From the NCBI RefSeq assembly GCF_003143935.1, contig NZ_QFRX01000001.1:6225543-6289542 (forward strand): a stretch of DNA of 64,000 nucleotides. The letters are read 5' to 3'. Shown piece after piece: positions 8,256 through 16,329 of the stretch. The DNA is from Streptomyces sp. Act143 (GTDB lineage Bacteria; Actinomycetota; Actinomycetes; Streptomycetales; Streptomycetaceae). Position 1 is the stretch's first letter. The number at the start of each line of letters is the position of its first letter. The notes below the pieces were generated by a model that was not told where the DNA came from, made no database searches, and worked only from the letters and a program-made list of their open reading frames with translations. The position numbers were made by a program, and so were the translations under genes.

Positions 8256-9419
8256 ATGACGAGCCAGACTGACCGGATGGGGAACACCCCGAGCTCGGAC
8301 CAGATCCGCCGGGCGCCCAAGGTTCTGCTGCACGATCACCTCGACGGCGGGCTGCGCCCCGGCACGATCGTCGAGCTCGCCCGGGAGACCGGGTACGCCC
8401 AACTCCCCGAGACGGACGCCGACAAGCTCGGCATCTGGTTCCGCGAGGCCGCCGACTCCGGTTCCCTGGAACGGTACTTGGAGACCTTCTCGCACACCGT
8501 CGGCGTGATGCAGACCCGGGAGGCGCTCGTGCGGGTCGCCGCCGAGTGCGCCGAGGACCTCGCCGCGGACGGGGTCGTCTACGCCGAGGTGCGCTACGCG
8601 CCCGAACAGCACCTGGAGAAGGGGCTGACCCTCGAAGAGGTCGTCGAGGCCGTCAACGAGGGCTTCCGGGAGGGCGAGCGGCGGGCCAGGGCGGACGGCA
8701 ACCGCATCCGCGTCGGCGCCCTCCTCACCGCCATGCGGCACGCCGCCCGCGCCCTGGAGATCGCCGAACTCGCCAACCGCTACCGCGATCTGGGTGTCGT
8801 CGGCTTCGACATCGCGGGCGCGGAGGCCGGCTTCCCGCCCACCCGGCACCTCGACGCCTTCGAGTACCTCAAGCGGGAGAACAACCACTTCACCATCCAC
8901 GCCGGCGAGGCCTTCGGGCTGCCGTCGATCTGGCAGGCGCTCCAGTGGTGCGGCGCCGACCGGCTCGGCCACGGGGTGCGGATCATCGACGACATCGAGG
9001 TGCAGGGCGACGGGAGCGTCAAGCTCGGGCGGCTCGCCTCCTACGTCCGCGACAAGCGCATCCCGCTGGAGCTGTGCCCCAGCTCCAACCTCCAGACCGG
9101 GGCCGCCGCCTCCTATGCCGAGCACCCGATCGGGCTGCTGCGGCGGCTGCACTTCCGGGCCACCGTGAACACCGACAACCGGCTGATGTCCGGCACCAGC
9201 ATGAGCCGGGAATTCGAGCATCTGGTCGGGGCGTTCGGTTACACGCTCGACGACATGCAGTGGTTCTCCGTCAATGCGATGAAATCAGCGTTCATTCCTT
9301 TCGATGAACGACTGGCGATGATCAATGACGTCATCAAGCCCGGATATGCCGAGCTGAAGTCCGAATGGCTGTTCCAGCAAACCGCTTCCACCAGCGGTTC
9401 TGTGCCGGACGAGGGCTGA
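8256..9419 (+). CDS. add: Adenosine deaminase
   Basis: Deaminates adenosine and deoxyadenosine to inosine and deoxyinosine, the substrates of the purine nucleoside phosphorylase encoded at 23967. It is 387 residues; metal ligands are visible as HDHLDGG (His26, His28), the catalytic HAGEA segment near residue 215, GHGVRI near 240 and NTDN near 308. The GGL of LHDHLDGGLRP replaces the usual HLDGS/TLRP, a variation seen in actinobacterial enzymes. The ATG at 8256 follows a purine-rich stretch. The palindromic operator lies immediately upstream and a strong T-tailed terminator follows, so it is probably a monocistronic regulon member. Confidence 0.95.
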   Translation: MTSQTDRMGNTPSSDQIRRAPKVLLHDHLDGGLRPGTIVELARETGYAQLPETDADKLGIWFREAADSGSLERYLETFSHTVGVMQTREALVRVAAECAEDLAADGVVYAEVRYAPEQHLEKGLTLEEVVEAVNEGFREGERRARADGNRIRVGALLTAMRHAARALEIAELANRYRDLGVVGFDIAGAEAGFPPTRHLDAFEYLKRENNHFTIHAGEAFGLPSIWQALQWCGADRLGHGVRIIDDIEVQGDGSVKLGRLASYVRDKRIPLELCPSSNLQTGAAASYAEHPIGLLRRLHFRATVNTDNRLMSGTSMSREFEHLVGAFGYTLDDMQWFSVNAMKSAFIPFDERLAMINDVIKPGYAELKSEWLFQQTASTSGSVPDEG

Positions 9420-9442
9420 TCGAGGGATAAATCGCACATCGG

Positions 9443-9478
9443 AATGCGGACGGGTATTCACAATCCGTCCGCATTTTG
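9443..9478 (+). terminator. Rho-independent terminator of add
   Basis: An 11-bp perfect stem (9443-9453 with 9465-9475) followed by TTT, beginning 24 bases after the add stop. It is the most conventional terminator in the window. Confidence 0.85.
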
Positions 9479-9560
9479 ATGTTTGCGGCGGATGGCCTGG
9501 CATGTTTACGGTCGTGGACCGCTCACACCCATCGTCATCTCATTTCGAGGACGCAATTTC

Positions 9561-9920
9561 ATGAAGCAGTCTGCTGCCAAGACCCTCGGTGTCGCCGCCC
9601 TCGGTGCCGCCTTCGCCGCCGCCGGCGCGGGTGCCGCGAACGCCGCCCCGGCCGTTCCGGACGCCTCCCAGGCGCTGGACACCGTCACCAAGACGCTCCC
9701 GGCGGAGAACGTCTCCCGGGCGCTGCCCGGTGCCGGTGAGGCCCTGTCGCAGGCGCAGCCGGCGGTCGCCGCGGGCCTGACCGCCGTGCAGCCGGCCGCC
9801 CAGAAGGTGCTCGCCGACGGCCCGACCGCCCCGGTCGCCGGCCTCCTCGGCGGTCTGCCGGCCGGCCAGACCGGTCTGCCCACGCACGGCCTGCCCGTGA
9901 ACGGCCTTCCGCTGGGCTGA
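9561..9920 (+). CDS. Small secreted protein of unknown function
   Basis: A 119-residue protein with a clear signal peptide (MKQSAAKTLGVAALGAAFAAAGAGAANA, cut near residue 28). The mature part is rich in Ala, Pro and Leu with no Cys, and ends in short repeats of the pattern GLP (TGLPTHGLPVNGLPLG). I chose ATG 9561 because GAGG lies 11 bases before it and the signal peptide starts there. It resembles the secreted protein at 16330 in its QPAAQKVL / APVAGLLGG stretch, suggesting distant paralogues. No enzymatic motif was seen; an extracellular or envelope role is inferred from the signal only. Confidence 0.8.
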   Translation: MKQSAAKTLGVAALGAAFAAAGAGAANAAPAVPDASQALDTVTKTLPAENVSRALPGAGEALSQAQPAVAAGLTAVQPAAQKVLADGPTAPVAGLLGGLPAGQTGLPTHGLPVNGLPLG

Positions 9921-9938
9921 GCGGCGCCCTCGAACGCC

Positions 9939-9981
9939 CCGATGGGGCGCACCCCGTGGAACAAGGGGTGCGCCCCATCGG
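9939..9981. terminator. Strong hairpin between secreted protein and pspC
   Basis: A perfect 17-bp stem (9939-9955 with 9965-9981) with a 9-base loop lies between two convergent genes and can terminate both. Confidence 0.85.
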
Positions 9982-9998
9982 CGTACGTACGGACGGGG

Positions 9999-10208
9999 TT
10001 ACCAGGCGGCCTGCGTCCGGTCCGCCTTGTCCTCGGACGGGAACAGGATCCACAGGGCGATGTAGAGCAGGAACTGGGGGCCGGGCAGCAGGCACGAGAG
10101 CAGGAAGATCACCCGCATCGTGGTGGCCGAGGTGCCGAAGCGCCGAGCCAGCGCGGCGCACACTCCGCCGATCATGCGGCCGTGGGTGGGGCGGGCGAGG
10201 CGGTTCAT
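9999..10208 (-). CDS. PspC-domain membrane protein
   Basis: A 69-residue protein almost entirely made of a PspC domain (ARPTHGRMIGGVCAALARRFGTS, then a hydrophobic helix SCLLPGPQFLLYIALWILFPSED). PspC-like proteins sit in the cytoplasmic membrane and take part in envelope stress sensing. The start was set at ATG 10208 because AAGGAG lies 6 bases before it; a longer reading frame to 10268 would add 20 charged residues without a ribosome site. Convergent with the secreted-protein gene. No PspA gene is nearby. Confidence 0.8.
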   Translation of the reverse strand: MNRLARPTHGRMIGGVCAALARRFGTSATTMRVIFLLSCLLPGPQFLLYIALWILFPSEDKADRTQAAW

Positions 10209-10310
10209 CATCTGCTCCTTCGTGAGCGTCGTCGGAGGCTCTTCCACCGGCTCTTCCGGTCGCCTCATCTGCCATCAACGCTACGGAGACGAAGGGGGCA
10301 AAGCGTCGCT

Positions 10311-10862
10311 CTACGGTGCGATCCCGACCCTGGGAAACGTCGGGGTCCGACCCTGAGCCGCCTCCTCCTGGGGCACCTCGGTCCGCTCCAGGCGCTCGGA
10401 GCGGCGGCGCAGCCAGGCGCGGGACGCGGGGACGACGGCGAGGTGGGCGAGCAGCACGCCGAGCGTGTTGAGGATCAGGGAGTCGACGTCCGGGACCCGG
10501 CCGGGCACGCCGGTCTGGAGCAGCAGGACGCCCAGCGAGACCAGGGCCCCGGCGGCCCCCGTACGGATCAGGGACCCCAGCGGTGACGCCTCCAGCCTGC
10601 CGTGGGCCGTGGGGAGCAGGACGCCGAGCGGGGCCAGCAGGGCCAGCCCCTGGGCGATCCGGCGGGCCGCCTCGGGCCAGCCCAGCGCCAGGTCGGCCCG
10701 GATGCCGGCGAACGGCGTCACATTGGGCGGCATCACCCAGGGCACGTCCAGGGGACGCAGCGTCAACCAGGCGACGAACGCGAGGTGAGCGACGAGGAGG
10801 ACACCCCCTGCCGCACGGAGTCGGATCGCGGCGTTGCCGCCGATGAAGCCTTGACGCTGCAC
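10311..10862 (-). CDS. VanZ-family membrane protein
   Basis: A 183-residue protein with four or five hydrophobic helices and the VanZ-like segments LTLRPLDVP, NVTPFAGI and PDVDSLILNTLGVLLAHL. VanZ confers low-level teicoplanin resistance in enterococci, but most actinobacterial homologues are of unknown function. The start is GTG at 10862, close behind a G-run. The C-terminus is hydrophilic and charged. It follows the afsQ lipoprotein gene on the same strand, but 254 bp of repeat-rich DNA separate them, so co-transcription is uncertain. Confidence 0.75.
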   Translation of the reverse strand: MQRQGFIGGNAAIRLRAAGGVLLVAHLAFVAWLTLRPLDVPWVMPPNVTPFAGIRADLALGWPEAARRIAQGLALLAPLGVLLPTAHGRLEASPLGSLIRTGAAGALVSLGVLLLQTGVPGRVPDVDSLILNTLGVLLAHLAVVPASRAWLRRRSERLERTEVPQEEAAQGRTPTFPRVGIAP

Positions 10863-10951
10863 GCCCCCCTAGACGCCACCCCCGGCACGATCGGTTCCGG
10901 CACACCCCGACACGCCTGCGTGAGGCGTATGCCACAGGGCACGCAGCCGGG

Positions 10952-11115
10952 CGCCACTCAAGCCACCACTCAAGCCACTCAAGCCGCTGAAGGCGCGCCT
11001 CAGGCCACTCAAGCCACTCAAGCCGCTCAAGCCGCTGAAGGCGCGCCTCAGGCCACTCAAGCCGCTCAAGCCGCGCAAGGTGCGCAAGGTGCGCCTCAAG
11101 CCGCTCCAGGAGCGG
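10952..11115. repeat. 9-bp-period tandem repeat array
   Basis: About 160 bp between the VanZ and lipoprotein genes built from 9-bp units of type CCACTCAAG/CCGCTCAAG, interrupted at intervals by GAAGGCGCGCCTCAGG. The higher-order block is repeated more than once. Reading frames through it give only short-period peptides (QAT/QAA on plus), with no start signals or family match, so I treat it as non-coding. Confidence 0.8.
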
Positions 11116-11116
11116 C

Positions 11117-11719
11117 TCAGCCGCCCGTGACCTCCGATGACGGTGGCTTGCGGCTGCTCGGGTCGGTGCGGACCTCGTCCGTGCACTCGTAGCTGCGCAG
11201 CGTGGCCTTGTCCGGGCCGCCGAGGATCACCGAGCCGTCGCCCTCGGCCGCCGCCGAGTCGGAGAACGTGCAGACGATCTGGGCGAGCGCGGAGTCGGTG
11301 AGGGCGTCCGGCGGGAAGCTGAGCCGCAGGGTGTCGTCGGGGTCGTCGGGGCGCGGCCCGCTCACCGTCATGCCGTCGCGGACCGTGGTGGTGTACCCGG
11401 CCTCCTGCTCACCGGCCGACGGTGCCGCCGCCAGCTGGTTGAGCAGCTCCTGCGCGACCTGGACCCGCCGCAGCGAGTCCGCCGTGCCGTCCTCGACGCT
11501 CACCGTCCGGTCGACGGCCACCAGCGACGAACCGCACAGCAGGAACACCTGCACGGGCAGCCCGCGCGAGGACTGCGTGGAGACGTCCGGCGAGGAGGCG
11601 GAGCACGCCACCCGGGAGGGCGCGGGGCCGAAGTCCGTCGGGACCTCGGTGGCCCGGATGCCGCAGCCGGTGAGCAGCGCGGCCAGCACCGGCAGCGCGA
11701 GGAGACGTCGTACCCTCAT
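11117..11719 (-). CDS. Lipoprotein of the AfsQ operon
   Basis: A 200-residue lipoprotein: signal MRVRRLLALPVLAALLTGC with lipobox LLTGC places acylated Cys at position 19. The rest has a GerMN/LpqB-N-like flavour (VQVFLLCGSSLVAVDRTV, DDTLRLSFPPDAL), but I cannot name a domain with certainty. Its ATG overlaps the stop of afsQ2 by 4 bp (ATGA), so it is translationally coupled to the histidine kinase and is a candidate surface partner or modulator of signal sensing. In S. coelicolor a lipoprotein gene occupies the same place after afsQ2. Confidence 0.85.
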   Translation of the reverse strand: MRVRRLLALPVLAALLTGCGIRATEVPTDFGPAPSRVACSASSPDVSTQSSRGLPVQVFLLCGSSLVAVDRTVSVEDGTADSLRRVQVAQELLNQLAAAPSAGEQEAGYTTTVRDGMTVSGPRPDDPDDTLRLSFPPDALTDSALAQIVCTFSDSAAAEGDGSVILGGPDKATLRSYECTDEVRTDPSSRKPPSSEVTGG

Positions 11720-13284
11720 GAGCTCTTCTTCCCCTCGCCCTCCTGCGCCAGTTCCGACGCGTCCCGGGGCAGCCGGAGCGTGAACACCGCGCCGCCCTCG
11801 GGGGAGTTGGCGGCGGTGATCTCGCCGCCGTGGATGTGGGCGTTCTCCAGGGCGATGGAGAGGCCGAGCCCGCTGCCCTCGGACCGGGGGCGGGAGGCGC
11901 TCGCCTTGTAGAAGCGGTCGAAGACGTGCGGCAGGACGTCCGCGGGGATGCCGGGCCCGTGGTCGCGCACCTCGATGACGACCTCGGCGCCTTCCCCGCC
12001 CTCGGCGTCCGACGTCCGCACCGCGACCCGCACCGGCGAGCCGCCGTGCTTGAGGGCGTTGCCGATCAGGTTGGCGAGGATGACGTCCAGGCGCCGCGGG
12101 TCGAGGCGGGCGTGGATGCCGCGCTCGGCGTCCAGGTCGACGGCGTCCAGCCAGGCCCGCGCGTCGATGCAGGCGGTGATCTGGTCGGCCACGTCGACGT
12201 CGTCGAGGACCAGCCGGGCGGTGCCCGCGTCGAAGCGGGTGACCTCCATGAGGTTCTCGACCAGGTCGTTCAGGCGGCGGGTCTCGCTGACGACCAGCCG
12301 GACGGCGGGCTCGATCATCGGGTCCATCGACCCCGACTCCGCCTCCAGCTCCTCCTCCAGCACCTCCGTCACCGCGGTGATCGCCGTGAGGGGCGTACGC
12401 AGTTCATGGCTCATGTCCGCCACGAAGCGCCGGGACGCCTCGTCCCGCGCCGCCATGTCGGCGACCCGCTTCTCCAGCGCCTCGGCCGCGTTGTTGAACG
12501 TCCGTGACAGGTCGGCCAGTTCGTCCGTCCCGGACACCCTGAGCCGGGTGTCCAGCCTGCCCTCACCGAGCCGGCGCGCCGCGACCCCCAGCCGGTGCAC
12601 CGGCTTCAACACGGTCGTGGCGGCGGCCTGCGCGAGCAGCGCCGAGCCGATCAGGGCGAGGCCGGTGGCGATGCCGAGCGACCAGGCGAGGGAGTTGAGG
12701 TCTTTCGCCTCCGGCTCCAGCGACTTCAGCATGTACCCGGTGGTGCCGCCGTTGATCACCCTCGTACCGGCCACGAGATACGGGGTGCCGTCCTCCACCA
12801 CGCGCTGCCAGTACAGGTGGTAGGCGTACTCGTTGTGGGAGTCGACCTTCTGTTCCTCGTCCACCGCTGTGCGCAGCGACTTGGGCACGTCCTGGAGCGA
12901 GAAGCCGTTCAGGGCGCCGGAGTTGGCGGAGATGTCCGCGCCGTCGGCGTTCCGCGCGACGAGCAGCACGCTGAAGCGCTGGCTGCTGGTCGCCATCTCG
13001 CCCGCGACGCGCTGGAGTTCGTACTGCTCGGGGTGGGTGCGCAGCAGGCCCGCGCGGTTCTGCATCTCCTGCTGGAAGTCCCTGAGCACCGCGTCCTGGG
13101 TGCGGGTGAGCACGGCCTCGCGGTTGAGCCAGTACGCGATCCCGGACGCCGAGACGGCGGCGGTGAGCGCGACGAGACCGAAGACGACGACGAGCCGGAG
13201 TCGCAGACTGGTGAAACGCAGCCGCGACAGATGTCCCTTGCGAGCCGCGGCCCAGCCGCGGACCCCCCCTTGCGCTTGGGTCAC
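11716..13284 (-). CDS. afsQ2: Sensor histidine kinase AfsQ2
   Basis: Membrane-bound histidine kinase of 522 residues partnering AfsQ1. Two membrane helices (about 28-53 and 199-225) enclose an extracytoplasmic sensor region of about 145 residues. A HAMP domain follows, then the H-box SHELRTPL with phospho-acceptor His293, the N-box (LIGNALKHGG) and the G boxes DHGPGIP and GSGLGLSI of the ATPase domain. The start is GTG at 13284, overlapping the afsQ1 stop as GTGA. The operon is afsQ1-afsQ2-lipoprotein. In S. coelicolor this system responds to nitrogen/glutamate conditions and affects antibiotic production; that role is carried over by homology. Confidence 0.95.
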   Translation of the reverse strand: MTQAQGGVRGWAAARKGHLSRLRFTSLRLRLVVVFGLVALTAAVSASGIAYWLNREAVLTRTQDAVLRDFQQEMQNRAGLLRTHPEQYELQRVAGEMATSSQRFSVLLVARNADGADISANSGALNGFSLQDVPKSLRTAVDEEQKVDSHNEYAYHLYWQRVVEDGTPYLVAGTRVINGGTTGYMLKSLEPEAKDLNSLAWSLGIATGLALIGSALLAQAAATTVLKPVHRLGVAARRLGEGRLDTRLRVSGTDELADLSRTFNNAAEALEKRVADMAARDEASRRFVADMSHELRTPLTAITAVTEVLEEELEAESGSMDPMIEPAVRLVVSETRRLNDLVENLMEVTRFDAGTARLVLDDVDVADQITACIDARAWLDAVDLDAERGIHARLDPRRLDVILANLIGNALKHGGSPVRVAVRTSDAEGGEGAEVVIEVRDHGPGIPADVLPHVFDRFYKASASRPRSEGSGLGLSIALENAHIHGGEITAANSPEGGAVFTLRLPRDASELAQEGEGKKSS

Positions 13285-13958
13285 TGAGGCGTGTCCAGCC
13301 GGTAGCCGACACCACGGACCGTACGGATCAGTGTCGGGGACGACGGCACGTCCTCGACCTTGGCGCGCAGCCGCTGCACACAGGCGTCGACCAGCCGCGA
13401 GTCACCGAGGTAGTCGTGCTCCCAGACCAGACGCAGGAGTTGCTGCCGGGACAGCGCCTGCCCCGGGCGCCGGCTCAGCTCCAGGAGCAGCCGCAGCTCG
13501 GTGGGCGTGAGCTGGAGGTCCTCGCCGTTCTTGGTGACGGTCATGGCGGCCCGGTCGATGACCAGGCTGCCGAAGGTCGCCGAGTCGTTCGCCTCCCGCT
13601 CGCCACGCCGCAGCACGGCACGGATCCGGGCGTCGAGCACCCGCCCCTGCACGGGTTTCACGACGTAGTCGTCGGCACCGGACTCCAGGCCGACCACCAC
13701 ATCGATGTCGTCGCTGCGCGCGGTCAGCAGAATGATCGGCAACTGGTCCGTGCGCCGGATGCGTCGGCACACCTCGAAACCGTCGATGCCGGGCAGCATG
13801 ACATCCAGCACGATCAGGTCCGGCCGCTGCTCACGCAGCAGCTTCAGGCCGTCCTCGCCGGTGGCAGCGGTGGCAACCCGGTGACCCTGGCGCGTCAGAG
13901 ACAGCTCCAGGGCCGTACGGATGGCGTCGTCGTCCTCGATCAGCAACAGGGAAGGCAC
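13281..13958 (-). CDS. afsQ1: Response regulator AfsQ1
   Basis: OmpR/PhoB-type response regulator of 225 residues. The receiver has the acidic pocket EDDD, phospho-acceptor Asp52 in LIVLDVMLPG, Thr in LLTARS and Lys in VVKPVQG. The winged-helix domain spans about 125-223, with LTPTELRLLLELSRRPGQALSR and DACVQRLRAKVED. I start it at GTG 13958 to match the 225-residue S. coelicolor protein as I recall it; an ATG 9 bases upstream (13967) is equally possible. It is divergent from sigQ, with an AfsQ1-type direct repeat between them. In S. coelicolor AfsQ1 controls sigQ and antibiotic-cluster regulators. Confidence 0.95.
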   Translation of the reverse strand: MPSLLLIEDDDAIRTALELSLTRQGHRVATAATGEDGLKLLREQRPDLIVLDVMLPGIDGFEVCRRIRRTDQLPIILLTARSDDIDVVVGLESGADDYVVKPVQGRVLDARIRAVLRRGEREANDSATFGSLVIDRAAMTVTKNGEDLQLTPTELRLLLELSRRPGQALSRQQLLRLVWEHDYLGDSRLVDACVQRLRAKVEDVPSSPTLIRTVRGVGYRLDTPQ

Positions 13959-14053
13959 GGGGCTCATTCTGGCCCATGGCGGGGCGGGGTTTCGACACCT
14001 GTACACCTACGTGCCCATAGCGCTGCTCTCCGTGTTCGCGCTGTGCGTCCACT

Positions 14054-14082
14054 GTCACAGACCCCTGTGACAGGTCTGTGAC
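14054..14082. promoter_or_regulatory. AfsQ1 binding site between afsQ1 and sigQ
   Basis: GTGAC-AGGTCT-GTGAC at 14067-14082 matches the published AfsQ1 consensus GTnAC-N6-GTnAC exactly. A further half-site GTCAC lies at 14054-14058, eight bases before it. The site is about 96 bp from the afsQ1 start and 132 bp from sigQ, so it can serve sigQ activation and autoregulation. Confidence 0.85.
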
Positions 14083-14213
14083 AGTCGGCGGACACGGCCA
14101 TGAAGGTGCGAGGGCAAGCTTTTCGGCACAGGCAAGGAAGCACCGCGGAGACAGCGCGGGGATCCACCGCCTGAGCAAGCCGAACACCGGAAGTCCACGA
14201 CGGGGGGCGCGAG

Positions 14214-14960
14214 ATGAACACGCTGCACAGCAACAGCACCAGCGCAGTGATCACGCGCCTGCACGACGTGAACGGGGGCCGGGGTTCCGAGAAGTCCGGT
14301 GCCGTGAGCGGGCGGGGGTGCGCTCGCGGCACCGGGCGTCAGCACACCGCGTACATGACGGTGGTTGACGGTTTCACGGGGGAGACGCACGGGGGAGCCG
14401 CGTACAGGGAGGACTCGGGGGAGCGTCGTCGCTCGCTGTCGGAGGCGGAGTTCACCGCCTACGTCCAGGAGCGCCGCGCCTCCCTGTACGCAACCGCCTA
14501 CCACCTCACCGGTGACCGCTTCGAGGCCGAGGACCTGCTGCAGAGCGCGCTGTTCTCGACGTACAAGGCGTGGGACCGGATCAGTGACAAGGCCGCGGTC
14601 GGGGGCTACCTCCGCCGCACCATGACGAACCTGCACATCAGCGCGTGGCGCCGCCGCAAGCTGAACGAGTACCCGACCGAGGAGCTGCCGGAGACGCCCG
14701 GCGACACGGACGCGATGCGCGGCACGGAGCTGCGCGCGGTCCTGTGGCAGGCGCTGGCCCGGCTGCCCGAACTCCAGCGGACGATGCTGGTCCTTCGCTA
14801 CTACGAGGGCCGCACCGACCCGGAGATCGCGGACATCCTCGACATCAGTGTCGGCACGGTCAAGAGCAGCATCTGGCGGTCGCTCCGCCGGCTGCGCGAG
14901 GACGAGATCCTCAGCCACGGCCGTGACGAGGAGAACGCCTTCGGGGAGCTTGTCGCCTGA
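14214..14960 (+). CDS. sigQ: SigE-subfamily sigma factor SigQ
   Basis: Sigma factor of 248 residues. Region 2 begins near residue 78 (SEAEFTAYVQERRASLYATAYHLTGDRFEAEDLLQ) and region 4 near 185 (LARLPELQRTMLVLRYYEGRTDPEIADILDISVGTVKSSIWRSLRRLRE), both typical of the SigE-type actinobacterial ECF factors. The first 75 residues are poorly ordered and contain the in-frame ATG at 14355, so the true start could be later. The gene is divergent from afsQ1 with an AfsQ1 site between them; in S. coelicolor sigQ is an AfsQ1 target that opposes antibiotic production. No anti-sigma gene is adjacent. Confidence 0.92.
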   Translation: MNTLHSNSTSAVITRLHDVNGGRGSEKSGAVSGRGCARGTGRQHTAYMTVVDGFTGETHGGAAYREDSGERRRSLSEAEFTAYVQERRASLYATAYHLTGDRFEAEDLLQSALFSTYKAWDRISDKAAVGGYLRRTMTNLHISAWRRRKLNEYPTEELPETPGDTDAMRGTELRAVLWQALARLPELQRTMLVLRYYEGRTDPEIADILDISVGTVKSSIWRSLRRLREDEILSHGRDEENAFGELVA

Positions 14961-14982
14961 GGGCCGGGGGGCGCGGCACCGC

Positions 14983-15150
14983 TACGGGGGAGCGGTAACG
15001 GTGGTGCCGCGACACGGGGGAGCAGTACCGGGGGGTTTCACGGGGGAAACACCACGGGGGAAACGGGGGAAACGGGGGAAACGGGGAAGAGCGGGGGGAA
15101 CACGGGGGAAAGCGGGGGGAGCTCCTCCACGGGGGAAGTACCGGGGGAGC
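14983..15150 (+). repeat. Array of ACGGGGGA units after sigQ
   Basis: About a dozen runs of five or six G, mostly as (C)ACGGGGGAAA, follow the sigQ stop on the sense strand. Shorter runs of the same unit occur inside the 5' part of sigQ near 14380-14425. The spacing of the runs would allow stacked G-quadruplexes in DNA or mRNA. No credible gene lies here. Confidence 0.75.
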
Positions 15151-15159
15151 ACCGAGAAG

Positions 15160-15194
15160 CGGGGCTGGAGGGCCGGGGGGTCCGTCCAGCCCCG
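15160..15194. terminator. Hairpin between sigQ and the lipoprotein gene
   Basis: CGGGGCTGGA (15160-15169) pairs perfectly with TCCAGCCCCG (15185-15194) across a 15-base loop, between two convergent genes. Confidence 0.65.
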
Positions 15195-15209
15195 TTCTGG
15201 TGTGCGCGG

Positions 15210-15530
15210 TCAGCGGTGGACGGCCATGGGGGCCGCCTCGGTGGCGCTGTCCCCGACCGCGATGCCCTCGGCGGGATCGGTCCCCTCGATGCGGTAGGCG
15301 CCGGTCCTGCTCTCGGGGACGTCGTCCGCGCACTCGGCGACCCGGGCGGTGCCCAGACGCTCGCCGACCGTGAAGACGGACTTCTCGGTGGGCAGGTAGT
15401 CGCGGTTGTCGTACGTCACCAGCCCCGCACAGGAAGCCGAGCCCCCGGACCCGCCGCTCGATGCCGTGCATCCGTTCGCCGCCAGCAGCGCAGCGACCGC
15501 CACCACCAGTGCTCCACGTGTGATCGTCAT
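15210..15530 (-). CDS. Small lipoprotein (DUF6281-like)
   Basis: A 106-residue lipoprotein: MTITRGALVVAVAALLAANGC gives a lipobox (AANGC, Cys21). The mature part has a second Cys in SCAGLVTYDNRDYLP and a third in ECADDVPES, which could form a disulphide. The pattern resembles DUF6281 proteins of Streptomyces as I remember them. It sits 31 bp downstream of the P-loop kinase gene on the same strand and may be co-transcribed. Function unknown; location on the outer face of the membrane is inferred from the lipobox. Confidence 0.75.
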   Translation of the reverse strand: MTITRGALVVAVAALLAANGCTASSGGSGGSASCAGLVTYDNRDYLPTEKSVFTVGERLGTARVAECADDVPESRTGAYRIEGTDPAEGIAVGDSATEAAPMAVHR

Positions 15531-15561
15531 GGCCCTACGACGCGGAAACCCCCGGGGACGT

Positions 15562-16200
15562 TCAGCCCGCCTGCGCCGAGGCCGCCGGACGGCGGCCCGC
15601 CGCCGCTGCCGCCAGGCGGCCCAGCGCCTCGTCCTTGTCGCAGGCGTGGGCGCCCAGCGCGGTCTGGCGGGCGATGATCGTGCGCTCCAGGCGCATCAGG
15701 CGCCAGCCGCGGCGGATCAGGAACGGCACCGACTTGCGGCCCTCCTTGAGGTCGCGCAGGAAGCGGCGGCGGAACGTCTGCACGGGGCCGCGGCTCAGGC
15801 ACAGCGCGTCGGCGAGGACGCCGAGGTCCCGGCAGCGGGTGACGATCTCCGCGGCGAAGATGCCCTCCGCGATGAACAGCGGGGTGCGGCCGATGTCGAC
15901 GGTCTCCGTGCCGGTGATGGCGCTGAGCGAGATGTCGTACTGCGGGACGTCCGTACGGCCCGTGCGGCACAGCTCGGTGAGCGCGGCGACCGCCGCGTCC
16001 GCGTCCCAGGACTCGGGGTGGTCCCAGTCGATGTCGGAACTCCCCGCCACCAGCGGCAGCGTCGGGTCGTCGCCTTCCTTGTAGAAGTCGTCGAGGCGCA
16101 GCACCGGGAGGCCGGAGCGGGCCGCGAGAAGGGACTTGCCGGAGCCGGAGGGGCCGCAGAGCAGCACGACACGCGTCGGTATGGACGAAGGGGAACTCAC
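15562..16200 (-). CDS. Uridine-kinase-like P-loop NTPase
   Basis: A cytosolic P-loop protein of about 212 residues with Walker A GPSGSGKS near residue 16, LPVLRLDDFYKEGDDPTLPL and DWDHPESWD, which match the uridine kinase/phosphoribulokinase superfamily (substrate Asp and DDFY motif). FIAEGIFAAE is the Walker B-like strand. The C-terminal part is basic (FRRRFLRDLKEGRKSVPFLIRRGWRL). I start it at GTG 16200, just before SSPSSIPTRVVLLCGPSG; the frame stays open upstream to 16269. A nucleoside salvage role is plausible given the neighbourhood, but substrate is not proven by motif. Confidence 0.78.
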   Translation of the reverse strand: MSSPSSIPTRVVLLCGPSGSGKSLLAARSGLPVLRLDDFYKEGDDPTLPLVAGSSDIDWDHPESWDADAAVAALTELCRTGRTDVPQYDISLSAITGTETVDIGRTPLFIAEGIFAAEIVTRCRDLGVLADALCLSRGPVQTFRRRFLRDLKEGRKSVPFLIRRGWRLMRLERTIIARQTALGAHACDKDEALGRLAAAAAGRRPAASAQAG

Positions 16201-16329
16201 GGGACACCAGTGTGAGGCATTCACCTGCTGTTCAACGACCCCGCGGGTCGCCTTTGAAGCGCGCGTCACACCTCAACTACCCTTCGTGTCGACCCGATTA
16301 CCCAGTGCGAGCCGAAGGTGGCAGCAGCA

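Noticed and set aside
10602..11192. Open frame with Gln-Ala-Thr repeats through the 9-bp array
   Set aside because: It lies antisense to the VanZ gene and crosses non-coding repeats, has no ribosome site and no family resemblance.
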